Origin: Streptomyces sp. ISL-87
Lineage (GTDB): Bacteria; Actinomycetota; Actinomycetes; Streptomycetales; Streptomycetaceae
Reading direction: 5' to 3'
Assembly: GCF_018614095.1 (NCBI RefSeq)
Contig: NZ_JAGGOY010000061.1
Coordinates: 73,771-137,770, forward strand
DNA: 64,000 nucleotides
Shown here: positions 1 through 8,251 of the stretch, piece after piece
Position numbering within the stretch: the stretch's first letter is position 1
Layout: every line of letters begins with the position of its first letter
Position numbers and translations under genes: made by a program
Notes under the pieces: model-generated
Database searches by the model: none
Told to the model about the DNA's origin: nothing
What the model saw: only the letters and a program-made list of their open reading frames with translations

Positions 1-290
1 AACAGGCTTACCAGCAGCTGGGCCGGCCGGGCGGTGACCGGCGCCGAAGGCACGGTCCTCACGGCGGCCGGGGTCTGGCCGCTGCTCGCCCTCCTGGCGG
101 ACGGCGCGGGCGGCCCGGCCCGGGCGGAGCTGGAGGAGGCCCTGTCCGTCGCGCCGAGGTCTCGTTCCTGCGGCCTTTCGGCTTCCTCTGCGTCCACCGG
201 ACATCGAGGCTGGTGCTCGCCGCGGGCTGGGTCGCCGACCCCCTCCCCCGTGCCGACGGGGACGAGGACCCGGATACCTTCTCCGAATGA
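1..290 (+). pseudogene. Serpin-family remnant, internally deleted and frameshifted
   Basis: The first frame, open from the window edge to about position 150, reads like the start of a bacterial serpin (VWPLLALLADGAGGPARAELEEAL, given here in part: WPLLALLADGAGGPA then AELEEAL). From about 153 a different frame reads the serpin C-terminal signature, with RPFGFLCVHR followed by LVLAAGWVADP, and stops at TGA 288-290. A normal serpin is about 370-400 residues, so some 300 codons between the two ends are missing and the two pieces are out of frame. The stop overlaps the next start in ATGA. Serpins are suicide protease inhibitors; this copy lacks the core fold and reactive loop and cannot work. The 5' end is cut by the window. 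Confidence 0.75.
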
Positions 291-1171
291 CTTCAAAGAC
301 GATCACCGCGGAAGCGTCCGGCACCTGGCGACTGGGTGACCTCACCGTCAACCGCCTCGGCTTCGGCGCGATGCGCCTGACGCACCTCGCCGACGGCTCA
401 CCCAGCGACCGCGAGCGCGTGACCGGGTTGCTGCGGCGGGCCGTTGAGCTGGGGGTCAACCACATCGACACCGCCTCCTTCTACTTCTCCCCGCTGCGCT
501 CCGCCAACGAGCTGATCAATCGCGCCCTCGCCCCGTACGCCGACGAGCTCGTCATCACCACCAAGGTCGGGCCGGGCCGTGGCCCCGACGGGGACTGGTG
601 GTGGGCCGAGCCCGGGCAGCTGCGCGGGCAGGTCGAGGAGAATCTGCGCCAGCTCGGCCGGGACCACCTGGACGTGGTCAACCTCCGCGTCAAGCGGCGG
701 GAGACCACCGGGTCGATCGCTGAGCACTTCGGGGCGCTCGCCGAACTGCGTACCGCCGGGCTGATCCGGCACCTCGGCATCTCCAACGCCCGCCCCGACC
801 ACCTCGCCGAGGCCCAGGCAATCGCGCCCGTGGTGTGTGTGCAGAACCCGTACGGAATCGGCTCGCCGGCCGAGGACCACGCCTTCCTGGACGCGTGCGG
901 CGAACAGGGCGTGGCCTTCGTGCCGTTCTACGCCATCGCCGGCGCCGGCAAGGAGGCCGGAGTGACCGAGGAGGACAGCGCGGAGGTCCGCGAGGTGGCC
1001 AAGGCCCACGGGGTGTCATCCGCCCAGCTGCGCCTGGCCTGGACGCTGAGCCGCGGCTCGCACGTGCTGGCCATCCCCGGCACCGGGAACCCGCACCACC
1101 TGGTCGAGAACATCGCCGTCGGGGCGCTGCGCCTTTCGCCGGAGGAGATCGCCCTGCTCGAAGCGGCGTAG
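287..1171 (+). CDS. Aldo/keto reductase family oxidoreductase
   Basis: A 294-residue protein with the TIM-barrel aldo/keto reductase pattern: GFGAMRLT near the start, NHIDTASFYFSP carrying the Asp and Tyr of the active site, and ITTKVG carrying the Lys. The usual catalytic His position reads VVNLRVKRR rather than a His-Trp motif; actinobacterial paralogues often look like this. AIPGTGNPHHLVEN near residues 260-275 is the NADPH-phosphate binding end. It probably reduces an aldehyde or ketone with NADPH in the cytosol; the substrate is not evident. The start is taken at ATG 287, overlapping the stop of the serpin remnant, which suggests it was once translationally coupled to that gene. Confidence 0.9.
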   Translation: MTSKTITAEASGTWRLGDLTVNRLGFGAMRLTHLADGSPSDRERVTGLLRRAVELGVNHIDTASFYFSPLRSANELINRALAPYADELVITTKVGPGRGPDGDWWWAEPGQLRGQVEENLRQLGRDHLDVVNLRVKRRETTGSIAEHFGALAELRTAGLIRHLGISNARPDHLAEAQAIAPVVCVQNPYGIGSPAEDHAFLDACGEQGVAFVPFYAIAGAGKEAGVTEEDSAEVREVAKAHGVSSAQLRLAWTLSRGSHVLAIPGTGNPHHLVENIAVGALRLSPEEIALLEAA

Positions 1172-1351
1172 GCCGGGGTGGCACGGGGCTGTTCGCTCCC
1201 GCGTGCCTCAGCTGGACGGCGGTCCGCCGCGTGCGGTGGCGCTCCGGTGGGCGGCGGCCAGGGCTTTTTGTGAGAGGGGGCCGACGGGGTCCCGCGCCGG
1301 GATGACGGCACGGGGCCCCGTAAAAGGTGGAGTCCGCCCGGGCTCGCCGGT

Positions 1352-1594
1352 TCAGCCGCGGGGCGCGGCACCCGCCAGGAAGCCGGACCGGCCGCCCGAC
1401 CCGCCCGCCGACCCGCCCGAGCCGCCCGAGCCGCCCGAGCCGCCCGAGCCGCGTCGGCGACCCGCCGCCAGCCCGGCGAGCAGCACCAGCCCCACCCCCA
1501 CGACCACCGCGGCGGCCAGCGCCCCGGCGGCGCCCAGTGTCACCCCGTCGGGCGAGGTCAGCGCCTGCCCGCGCAGCGCCTGCCAGGTGACCAT
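1352..1594 (-). CDS. Small single-pass membrane protein with Gly-Ser tail
   Basis: An 80-residue hypothetical protein. It has a short N-terminus (MVTWQALRGQAL), one clear hydrophobic segment at about residues 17-42 (Ala/Val/Leu/Gly) followed by RRR, then a GSGGSGG-type low-complexity tail encoded by a perfect 9-bp DNA repeat. The positive charges after the helix suggest an N-out, C-in topology. GTG 1603 is an alternative start and no strong ribosome site is visible for either. I do not recognise the family. It is divergent from a possible 51-residue gene that starts only a few bases away. Confidence 0.5.
   Translation of the reverse strand: MVTWQALRGQALTSPDGVTLGAAGALAAAVVVGVGLVLLAGLAAGRRRGSGGSGGSGGSGGSAGGSGGRSGFLAGAAPRG
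1413..1448. repeat. Four perfect tandem copies of a 9-bp unit
   Basis: CCGCCCGAG is repeated four times without interruption. On the minus strand it encodes the GGS (Gly-Gly-Ser) repeats of the small membrane protein. Slippage-prone low-complexity coding repeat. Confidence 0.9.
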
Positions 1595-1596
1595 AC

Positions 1597-1752
1597 GTGG
1601 CACACCGGAATCGGCCCGAGGACCTGGTCGAGCGGGTGGTGGTGGGCACCGTACTGGGGGATGCGATGCTCGCCGGGCTCAGGCGGCTCGCCCAGGTGGA
1701 CGCGTCCGCGCGGCACTATCCCGCGGAGGCGGCGGAATCTCCTTCCCGATAA
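1597..1752 (+). CDS. Possible 51-residue protein
   Basis: A short open frame starts at GTG 1597 behind a plausible ribosome site (AGGTGA at 1585-1590, 6-nt spacer) and ends at TAA 1750-1752, inside the inverted repeat that precedes the sigma-factor gene. The product is charged and helical (EDLVERVVVGTVLGDAM, then LAGLRRLAQVDASARHY). It could be a genuine small protein or the tail of a lost gene; I do not recognise it. Third-position GC is high, as expected for coding DNA here. Confidence 0.35.
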   Translation: MAHRNRPEDLVERVVVGTVLGDAMLAGLRRLAQVDASARHYPAEAAESPSR

Positions 1753-1763
1753 GTGTTATCGGG
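1745..1763. promoter_or_regulatory. Perfect 8-bp inverted repeat upstream of the sigma-CAP gene
   Basis: CCCGATAA-GTG-TTATCGGG is a perfect dyad with a 3-nt centre, 66 bp before the start codon of the sigma-factor fusion. Its low GC relative to the surroundings and its position suggest an operator; a small hairpin is the alternative. No matching regulator gene is adjacent. Confidence 0.5.
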
Positions 1764-1828
1764 GCACCCCTCGACGGTCTCCCAGTTATTGGGCATCATC
1801 GACCGCCGGTACGGACAGGGAACATCAC

Positions 1829-3541
1829 ATGAGTACACAGCACACGGCAGCGCTGGTGGCAGCGGCCCGCGCGGGCGATCCCCGCGCGCAGGACGCCCTG
1901 GTCAGCGCCTATCTGCCGCTCGTCTACAACATCGTCGGGCGGGCCCTGAACGGCTCGTGCGACGTGGACGACGTCGTGCAGGACACCATGCTGCGTGCGC
2001 TCGACGGGCTGGGCGGCCTGCGTGCGGACGAGAGCTTCCGCTCATGGCTGGTGGCCATCGCCATGAACCGGATACGGGCGCACTGGCAGGCCCGGCAGAC
2101 CGGCCCCGGCCAGAGCGGCCTGGAGGAGGCCGGCGACCTCGCGGACCCGGGGGCCGACTTCGTCGACCTGACCGTCGCACGGCTCAGCCTGGCGGGGCAG
2201 CGGCGCGAGACGGCCCGCGCCACGCGCTGGCTGGAGCCGGACGACCGGGCGCTGCTGTCGCTGTGGTGGCTGGAGTGCGCCGGGGAACTGACCCGCGCCG
2301 AGATGGCCGCGGCGCTGGAGCTGTCGCCGCAGCACGCGGCGGTCCGGGTGCAGCGGATGAAGGCGCAGTTGGAGTCGGCCCGGGTGGTCGAGCGGGCGCT
2401 GGACGCGCAGCCGCCGTGCGAGGGGCTGCGGGCGTTGACGGCGGGCTGGGACGGGCTGCCGTCGGCGCTGTGGCGCAAGCGAATAGCCCGGCACGCGCGT
2501 GAGTGCCTGCGGTGCTCCGGGCTGTGGAGCGGGCTGGTTCCGGCGGAAGGGCTGCTGGCCGGGCTGGCCCTGGTGCCGGTCGGGGCGGCCCTGCTGGCAG
2601 GCATACGGTCCGCCGCGGCGGGCGGCGGTCTCGTCTCCGCCGGCGCGCAGCTGCACGCGGCGGGCGGCGGCGTCCCCGCCGGCGCGGAGCTGCACGAGGC
2701 GGCCACCCAGCTCACCCCGGTCGTGTCCGGGCCGGGCCGGGCGGCCAGGCGGCGCGCGGGCGATCAGGGCGCCGATCAGAAGGTCACCCTCGTCGGCGGC
2801 CGCGGCGCGCTCCGCAAGCGGCGCCAGAACCGCCGTCGGGTCATCGGCGGCGCGGTGCTCGCCGCCTGCGTCACGGGTGGCGGCCTGGTCTACCTCGGCA
2901 CTCTGCCCGGCTCCGGTGACTCCCAGGCGGACGGCGGCGCGTCCGCCTCCCCGCTGGCCGCGCTCGCGGCGCCCGCCTCCGCGCTCCCCTCGGGCTCCCC
3001 CTCCCCCTCCGCGTCGCCGTCGGCCTCGGCCTCCCCCTCCCCGTCGGCCTCCCCCTCGCCGAGCCCGTCGAGCGCCAGCCCGACCCCGACCCGCTCGCGG
3101 ACCCCCAGCAAGTCCCCGACGCCGCGGGCCTCCGCGCCGGCCCCGGCGCCCGCTCCGCAGGGTGACGCGGCCAAGGTGGTCGCCCTGGTCAACTCCGAGC
3201 GGGCAGCGGCCGGCTGCGGGCCGCTCAAGGAGGACTCGCAGCTCCGTACGGCCTCCCAGGGACACTCCGACGACATGGCGAAGCGGGACTTCTTCTCGCA
3301 CACCAACCCCGACGGGGCCGATCCGGGCCAGCGGACGACCGCCGCCGGGTACCGCTGGTCGACGTACGGGGAGAACATCGCGAAGGGGCAGCAGAGCCCG
3401 GAGTCGGTCATGGACGCCTGGATGAAGAGCCCGGGGCACCGCGCGAACATACTCAACTGCTCGTTCAAGGAGATCGGCGTGGGTATCCACCAGGGCGCGG
3501 GCGGCCCGTGGTGGACGCAGAACTTCGGCGCCCGGATGTAG
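1829..3541 (+). CDS. ECF sigma factor fused to zinc-finger motif, membrane helices and extracellular CAP domain
   Basis: A 570-residue multidomain protein. Residues 1-200 are a sigma-70 region 2/region 4 module (DVDDVVQDTMLRALDGLGG, FRSWLVAIAMNRIRAHW, then LTRAEMAAALELSPQHAAVRVQR). Residues 222-229 read HARECLRC, the HX3CX2C pattern of zinc-binding anti-sigma domains. Hydrophobic stretches lie at about 240-258 and 335-357. A Ser/Pro linker (about 372-445) leads to a CAP/SCP domain at about 447-568 (VNSERAAAGCGPL, FFSHTNPDG, YGENIAKG, SPGHRANIL). The sigma part should sit in the cytosol and CAP outside. Start is ATG 1829 with AGGGA at 1817-1821; longer upstream frames lack coding character. 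Sigma proteins with C-terminal anti-sigma-like and membrane extensions are known in actinobacteria (ECF52-like groups). I infer that CAP or its ligand controls release of the sigma module. Confidence 0.85.
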   Translation: MSTQHTAALVAAARAGDPRAQDALVSAYLPLVYNIVGRALNGSCDVDDVVQDTMLRALDGLGGLRADESFRSWLVAIAMNRIRAHWQARQTGPGQSGLEEAGDLADPGADFVDLTVARLSLAGQRRETARATRWLEPDDRALLSLWWLECAGELTRAEMAAALELSPQHAAVRVQRMKAQLESARVVERALDAQPPCEGLRALTAGWDGLPSALWRKRIARHARECLRCSGLWSGLVPAEGLLAGLALVPVGAALLAGIRSAAAGGGLVSAGAQLHAAGGGVPAGAELHEAATQLTPVVSGPGRAARRRAGDQGADQKVTLVGGRGALRKRRQNRRRVIGGAVLAACVTGGGLVYLGTLPGSGDSQADGGASASPLAALAAPASALPSGSPSPSASPSASASPSPSASPSPSPSSASPTPTRSRTPSKSPTPRASAPAPAPAPQGDAAKVVALVNSERAAAGCGPLKEDSQLRTASQGHSDDMAKRDFFSHTNPDGADPGQRTTAAGYRWSTYGENIAKGQQSPESVMDAWMKSPGHRANILNCSFKEIGVGIHQGAGGPWWTQNFGARM

Positions 3542-3684
3542 GCGCCGGGGTGTAGGCGCCCGGATGTGATGGCGGCCCGCTCGCACCGCGCCACGCCGCT
3601 CGTGGAGGCGGTGAATGTCTCAGAAACGGGGCAGGATGGAGACTGGAGCCGAACGGGCTGATCAGAGCGGGCGGAGCGAGACAG

Positions 3685-6150
3685 ATGGCGAAGAAGGAGC
3701 TCCGTCCACATCAGCGCGAGGCCGTCGACGCCGTCGTACGGGCGCTGGAGCTGCCCGCTGGGGGCCGGGTGCCCCGGGCGGGGCTGCGGACGCAGGTCAT
3801 CATGGCCACCGGCTCAGGGAAGTCCCTCGTCGCCGTCCGCTCGGCCGAGGAGTTGCGGGCCCGCCGGGTGCTGGTCCTGGTGCCCTCCCTGGACCTGCTC
3901 GTCCAGACCGTCGCGGCCTGGCGGGAGGGCGGCCGGACCGGGCGGGCGCTCGCCGTGTGCTCCCTGCGCGGCGCGGACGCGGGGGTTCCCACCACCACCG
4001 ATCCGGCCGAGCTGACCCGCTGGGCCGGCCGGCCGGAGGACCGGGTGACCGTGTTCGCGACGTACGCCTCGCTGGGCCTGGGCACCATCGAGCGGGCGCA
4101 CCTCGCCGGGCTGCCCGGCTGGGACCTGATCGTGGTCGACGAGGCGCACCGCACCTCGGGGCGGATCGGCAAACCCTGGGCCGTGGTGCACGACAACGCC
4201 CGGATCCCGGCCGTCCGGCGGCTGTACATGACGGCGACTCCCCGGGTGTGGCAGGACGGCGAGGAGGGCGAGGGCGCCGAGGAGGGCGGCCGCAAGGGGC
4301 GGGGCGAGCTCGTCGCGTCCATGGAGGACGATCCGGACGGCCCGTTCGGCGCGCGCTGCCACACCCTGTCCCTGTCCGAGGCCATCGACCGGGGGATCTG
4401 TGCGCCGTACCGGGTGGTCTGCGTGGACGTCACGGATCCGGAGTTCCAGGCGGCCGTCCTGCTGGGCCGCGAGGGGCGCTCCGACGCAGTACGCGGAAGC
4501 CGGCTCGCGGCGCTCCAGACGGCGCTGGTGAAGGCGGCCGCGGACCAGGGGTTCCGGCGGACGCTGGTCTTCCACCACCTGACCAAGGAGGCCGAGGCCT
4601 TCGCCGCCGGACTCCCGGCGGTGGCGGAACGACTGCGCACCGCGAGCCGGGACACGCGCCGCGACAAGAGCCGGGCCGCCGGCGGCGCCGCGAGCCGCGC
4701 GCCCCAGCATCCCCCGCAGCCGGCGTACCCACGCACCGTCTGGGCCGACTGGCTGTGCGGGCAGCACACGGCGGCGCACCGCCGTCGGGTGCTGGACGAC
4801 TTCGCGGCCGACGGCATCGCCGAGAAGGCCTTCCTGGGCAGTGTCCGCGTCCTGGGCGAGGGCGTGGACACCAAGGAATGCGACTCCGTCTACTGGGCGG
4901 ACGTACGGGGGTCCATGCCCGACCTGGTGCAGGCGGTGGGCCGCGCGCTCCGGATCCGTCCCGGGGAGGGGAAGGTGGCCTCGCTGGTGGTGCCGGTGCT
5001 GCTGGGGCCGGGTGAGACGCCGGAGTCGATGCTGACCTCGCGGGCGTACGGAAACCTCGCGCGGCTGCTGGAGGCGCTGCGCGCGCACGACACCCGGCTC
5101 GTCGAGGCCCTGGCGCAGCCGCAGACGCCGAGCCGCCCGGCGGCGGCCCCGGGGCCCTCCGGCGCCGCGGCCCTGCTGAGCTTCTCCACCCCGCGTGATC
5201 CGGCGCTGCTCGCGGCGTTCATCCGGCTCCGCGTGCTGAATCCGGAGCAGGAGCACTGGCGGCGCGGGGTCGAGGCCGCCCGGATCTACGCCGCCTCGGC
5301 GGGGGACCTGAAGGTGCCGTTCGCCTACAAGGTGCCTTCGGGCGGCGAGGAGTGGCCGCCCGGGCTGGCCGGGTTCCCGCTCGGCCAGTGGATCGCGGAC
5401 GCCCGGCGCACGCACCGCCGGGGCGCCCTCGGCCGGGAGCGGGCTCCGGAGCTGGACGGACTCGGCATGGTGTGGAGCCACTTCGACGTGGCCTTCGAGG
5501 ATGGGCTCGAGGCCGCCCGCGGCTGGGCGGCGGAGCACGGTCACCTGCTGCCCCCGGTGGACGCCACCTGGAACGGCGCGCCGGTCGGGGTCTGGGTCAA
5601 GAACAACCGGGCCGCGGCGCGGCGCGAGGGGCCGGGGGCGCTGCCGGAGGAGCGCCGGGAGGCCCTGGAGGAGATCGACGCCTCCTGGTGTCCGGCCTGG
5701 GCGATCTCCTGGCAGCGCGCCTTCCACCTGACCCGGGTACACCTGGACGCGGGCGGCCGGCTCCCCCTCGGCCCGGGCGAGGTCGTGGTCCAGGGCGAGG
5801 ACCTGGGCCTGTGGGTCCGTACCCAGCGGCTGTCCTGGGAGCGGCTGTCCTGGTCCCAGCGCTGGCTGCTGGAGCACACCCTCGGAGTGACCCCGGCGAC
5901 CGACGCGGAACGCCCGCCACCGCGCCGCAGCCATGCCACCGCGTGGGCGGAGCACCTCGAGGCGGCCCACCGGTTCCACGAGCGCGAGCGGCACCTGCGG
6001 GTTCCCCGAACCCACGTGGAGCGGGTCGGCGACCGGGAGTTCCGCCTGGGCTCGTGGATCGCCAACCAGCGCTCCCGCGCCGACGCCCTCACCCCGGAGC
6101 GCGTCGCGGCGCTGTCGGCCCTGGGCATGAGCTGGTCGGCGTCCGCCTGA
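3685..6150 (+). CDS. DEAH-box SF2 helicase with helicase-associated repeats
   Basis: An 821-residue superfamily 2 helicase. Motif I is ATGSGKS near residues 36-42, the Walker B/DEAH motif is VVDEAHR near 150-156, motif III is MTATP near 183-187, and the C-terminal RecA-like half has VLGEGVDTKECD and AVGRALRIRPG (motif VI). From about residue 515 there are four helicase-associated (HA) repeats, each about 65-75 residues with a conserved LG-W-V/I-R/N pattern (FPLGQWIADARR, PVGVWVKNNRA, LGLWVRTQR, LGSWIANQR). An internal Lys/Arg/Ala-rich insertion lies near 320-350. Proteins of this layout are common in Streptomyces but their role is not established; some relatives sit in defence islands, yet no methylase or nuclease is adjacent here. 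Monocistronic in appearance. Confidence 0.9.
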   Translation: MAKKELRPHQREAVDAVVRALELPAGGRVPRAGLRTQVIMATGSGKSLVAVRSAEELRARRVLVLVPSLDLLVQTVAAWREGGRTGRALAVCSLRGADAGVPTTTDPAELTRWAGRPEDRVTVFATYASLGLGTIERAHLAGLPGWDLIVVDEAHRTSGRIGKPWAVVHDNARIPAVRRLYMTATPRVWQDGEEGEGAEEGGRKGRGELVASMEDDPDGPFGARCHTLSLSEAIDRGICAPYRVVCVDVTDPEFQAAVLLGREGRSDAVRGSRLAALQTALVKAAADQGFRRTLVFHHLTKEAEAFAAGLPAVAERLRTASRDTRRDKSRAAGGAASRAPQHPPQPAYPRTVWADWLCGQHTAAHRRRVLDDFAADGIAEKAFLGSVRVLGEGVDTKECDSVYWADVRGSMPDLVQAVGRALRIRPGEGKVASLVVPVLLGPGETPESMLTSRAYGNLARLLEALRAHDTRLVEALAQPQTPSRPAAAPGPSGAAALLSFSTPRDPALLAAFIRLRVLNPEQEHWRRGVEAARIYAASAGDLKVPFAYKVPSGGEEWPPGLAGFPLGQWIADARRTHRRGALGRERAPELDGLGMVWSHFDVAFEDGLEAARGWAAEHGHLLPPVDATWNGAPVGVWVKNNRAAARREGPGALPEERREALEEIDASWCPAWAISWQRAFHLTRVHLDAGGRLPLGPGEVVVQGEDLGLWVRTQRLSWERLSWSQRWLLEHTLGVTPATDAERPPPRRSHATAWAEHLEAAHRFHERERHLRVPRTHVERVGDREFRLGSWIANQRSRADALTPERVAALSALGMSWSASA

Positions 6151-6176
6151 CCGGTCAGCGGTGGAAGCCTTACCGG

Positions 6177-7568
6177 TCAGTGGTGGAAGCCCGACCGGGG
6201 CTCGGCGGCGGGCACGGGCGGGGGCGTGACGGTGAGGTGCTGCACGGCCCGCCGGACGTCGGAGACCAGCAGGGCGATCTGATCGCGGGTCACGCCGTGC
6301 CGGACCAGGACGCGCTGGATGACCGTGTCCTCGCGGTCGGCCGGCAGCGGGTACGAGGGCACCTGCCAGCCGCGCATCCGCAGCCGGTCGGAGAGGTCGT
6401 AGAGGCTGAAGCCGGCCCCGGCCGGGTCGGTGAGGGTGTAGGAGACGGCGGGCAGCGCGCCCTGGCCGTCGTAGAGGAGGGTGAAGGGCCCCATCGCGGC
6501 GATCTCCCCGGCCAGGTACTGGGCGGTGTCGGCGCAGGCCTGCTGGACGCGCCGGTAGCCGCCGCGGCCCAGGCGCAGGAACAGGTAGTACTGGGCGATG
6601 ATCTCGCCGCCGGGGCGGGAGAAGTTGAGGGCGAAGGTGGGCATGTCGCCGCCCAGGTAGTCCACGTTGAAGACGAGGTCGGCGGGCAGCAGTTCGGCGG
6701 TGCGCCACACGATCCAGCCGACGCCGAGCGGGGCGAGCCCGTACTTGTGCCCGGAGGTGTTGACGGAGGCGACGCGCGGCAGCCGGAAGTCCCACACCAC
6801 ATCGGGGTGGAGGAAGGGGGCGACGAACCCGCCGCTGGCCCCGTCCACGTGGATCGGGACGTCCCAGCCGTGTGCGGCCTGGATCCGGTCGAGTTCGGCG
6901 GAGATCCCGGCGACCGGCTCGTAGTCGCAGGTGTAGGTGACGCCGAGGATGGCGACGACGCCGATGGTGTTCTCGTCGACGTACGCGGCGAGCTGATGGG
7001 GCCGCAGGCCGGTGGCGCCGGGCTCCAGCGGGACCTGGCGCAGCTCGACGTCGAAGTAGCGGGCGAACTTGTCCCAGCAGATCTGCACCGGCCCGCACAC
7101 CAGGTTGGGACGGTCGACGGGGAGGCCCTGGGCCCGGCGGCGCTCGCGCCAGCGCCATTTGAGGGCGAGGCCGCCGAGCATGGCGGCCTCGCTGGATCCG
7201 GTGGTGGAGCAGCCGGTGGCGGCGCCGCCGGCCGGGGCGTTCCACAGGTCGGCCAGGATGTTGACGCAGCGGGCCTCGATCTCGGCCGTCTGCGGGTACT
7301 CGTCCTTGTCGATCATGTTCTTGTCGAGGCACAGGTTCATCAGGCGGCGCACGCCGTCGTCGGACCAGGTGGTGCAGAAGGTGGCGAGGTTCTGGGCCGC
7401 GTTGCCGTCGAGGAGTAGTTCGTTGCTGAGCAGCTCGTAGACCACGCCGGAGGGCGAGTGGTCGTCGGGCATCCGGTACTTGGGGAGGACTTCGCCACTC
7501 AGGGCGGAGGCGAACACGTCCGTCTCGGCGTCGAGGGCACGGGCGTCCTTTGTCTCATGCAGGGCCAT
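6177..7568 (-). CDS. gadB: Glutamate decarboxylase
   Basis: A 463-residue PLP-dependent group II decarboxylase, the usual length for bacterial GAD. It shows TGSSEAAMLGGLALKW, the PLP-aspartate motif PIHVDGASGGF, and the PLP-lysine motif VNTSGHKYGLAPLG, followed by YLGGDMPTFALNFSRPG. It converts glutamate and a proton to GABA and CO2, consuming protons in the cytosol. The C-terminus ends in SGFHH, as in acid-adapted GADs where a terminal His region blocks the active site at neutral pH. The start ATG 7568 matches family length; the upstream frame remains open but lacks a better start. No glutamate/GABA antiporter is adjacent. It is divergent from melC1 across a 257-bp region holding a long inverted repeat. 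Confidence 0.95.
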   Translation of the reverse strand: MALHETKDARALDAETDVFASALSGEVLPKYRMPDDHSPSGVVYELLSNELLLDGNAAQNLATFCTTWSDDGVRRLMNLCLDKNMIDKDEYPQTAEIEARCVNILADLWNAPAGGAATGCSTTGSSEAAMLGGLALKWRWRERRRAQGLPVDRPNLVCGPVQICWDKFARYFDVELRQVPLEPGATGLRPHQLAAYVDENTIGVVAILGVTYTCDYEPVAGISAELDRIQAAHGWDVPIHVDGASGGFVAPFLHPDVVWDFRLPRVASVNTSGHKYGLAPLGVGWIVWRTAELLPADLVFNVDYLGGDMPTFALNFSRPGGEIIAQYYLFLRLGRGGYRRVQQACADTAQYLAGEIAAMGPFTLLYDGQGALPAVSYTLTDPAGAGFSLYDLSDRLRMRGWQVPSYPLPADREDTVIQRVLVRHGVTRDQIALLVSDVRRAVQHLTVTPPPVPAAEPRSGFHH

Positions 7569-7695
7569 ATCGGGAATATAGGTGACACAACGCCAGGAAA
7601 CCGGCTTCAGGTTCCGGCCGACTCTCTGGTGTGACCCTCTCCATAGACACCCGGGACTGCCGCAGGATTTATCGTGAAGTAGGCTTATCTGCGCA

Positions 7696-7740
7696 GATCT
7701 TCCCGTTCGAGCCACTGGAGCTGGTCCGGACGGGAAGATC
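7696..7740. promoter_or_regulatory. 11-bp perfect inverted repeat between gadB and melC1
   Basis: GATCTTCCCGT at 7696-7706 is the exact reverse complement of 7730-7740, separated by 23 nt that can themselves pair weakly. It lies midway in the divergent gadB/melC1 intergenic region, about 85 bp upstream of melC1. It could be a spaced operator, an RNA hairpin in a leader, or a terminator of an unannotated transcript; no T-run follows. Confidence 0.5.
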
Positions 7741-7825
7741 ATCCAATTTGGTTCTACCGGCAACTTATCGGCAGATGTCCGGATAGAGAACAAGGGTCAG
7801 GTGCGCCCTGATACCTCTTCATGCC

Positions 7826-8251
7826 ATGAACAAGATCACCCGCCGACAGGCCTTAGGCACCAGCGTCGGCGCCCTCAGCGCCATCGGCCTCATCGGCGCC
7901 GCCGCCCACGTCGCGAACGCCGCCACCCCTGCCGCCTCCATACCCGGCGGCACCGTCAACGAGGTCTACCAGGGCCGTCGCATCCAGATCACGCCCGCCA
8001 CGGGCGGCGGCCACCACGGCGGCCACCACGGCGGCCACCACGGCGCCGGCCTGCCCACCGTCCTGATCGACGGCCGCGAGCTGCACGTGATGCGCAACGC
8101 CGACGGCACCTGGATCAGCGTGGTCAACCACTACGAGACCTTCGCCGATCCCGCCTCACTCGCCCGCGCCGCGGTCCGCGAGCTCCAGGGCGCCACCCTC
8201 GCCCCGTTCGCACCGATGTCGATGTCGATGCCGATGGGAGGCGCGGCATGA
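7826..8251 (+). CDS. melC1: Tyrosinase cofactor MelC1 (copper chaperone)
   Basis: A 141-residue secreted partner of tyrosinase. It begins with a twin-arginine signal (TRRQALG, then a hydrophobic stretch to about residue 34), which exports the folded complex. The mature part has VYQGRRIQI, IDGRELHVMRN and GTWISVVNHYETF, the MelC1 family core, and ends in a Met-rich tail (MSMSMPMGG). A notable insert of three HHGG repeats lies near residues 59-70 and could bind copper. MelC1 binds apotyrosinase, delivers Cu(II) and provides the Tat signal for both proteins. The stop overlaps the melC2 start (ATGA), giving translational coupling. Confidence 0.95.
   Translation: MNKITRRQALGTSVGALSAIGLIGAAAHVANAATPAASIPGGTVNEVYQGRRIQITPATGGGHHGGHHGGHHGAGLPTVLIDGRELHVMRNADGTWISVVNHYETFADPASLARAAVRELQGATLAPFAPMSMSMPMGGAA

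Noticed and set aside
3814..7332. Very long minus-strand open frame over the helicase and part of gadB
   Set aside because: Arg/Pro/Gly-rich composition without family motifs; the plus-strand helicase and the gad frame hold all recognisable motifs. It is a high-GC shadow.
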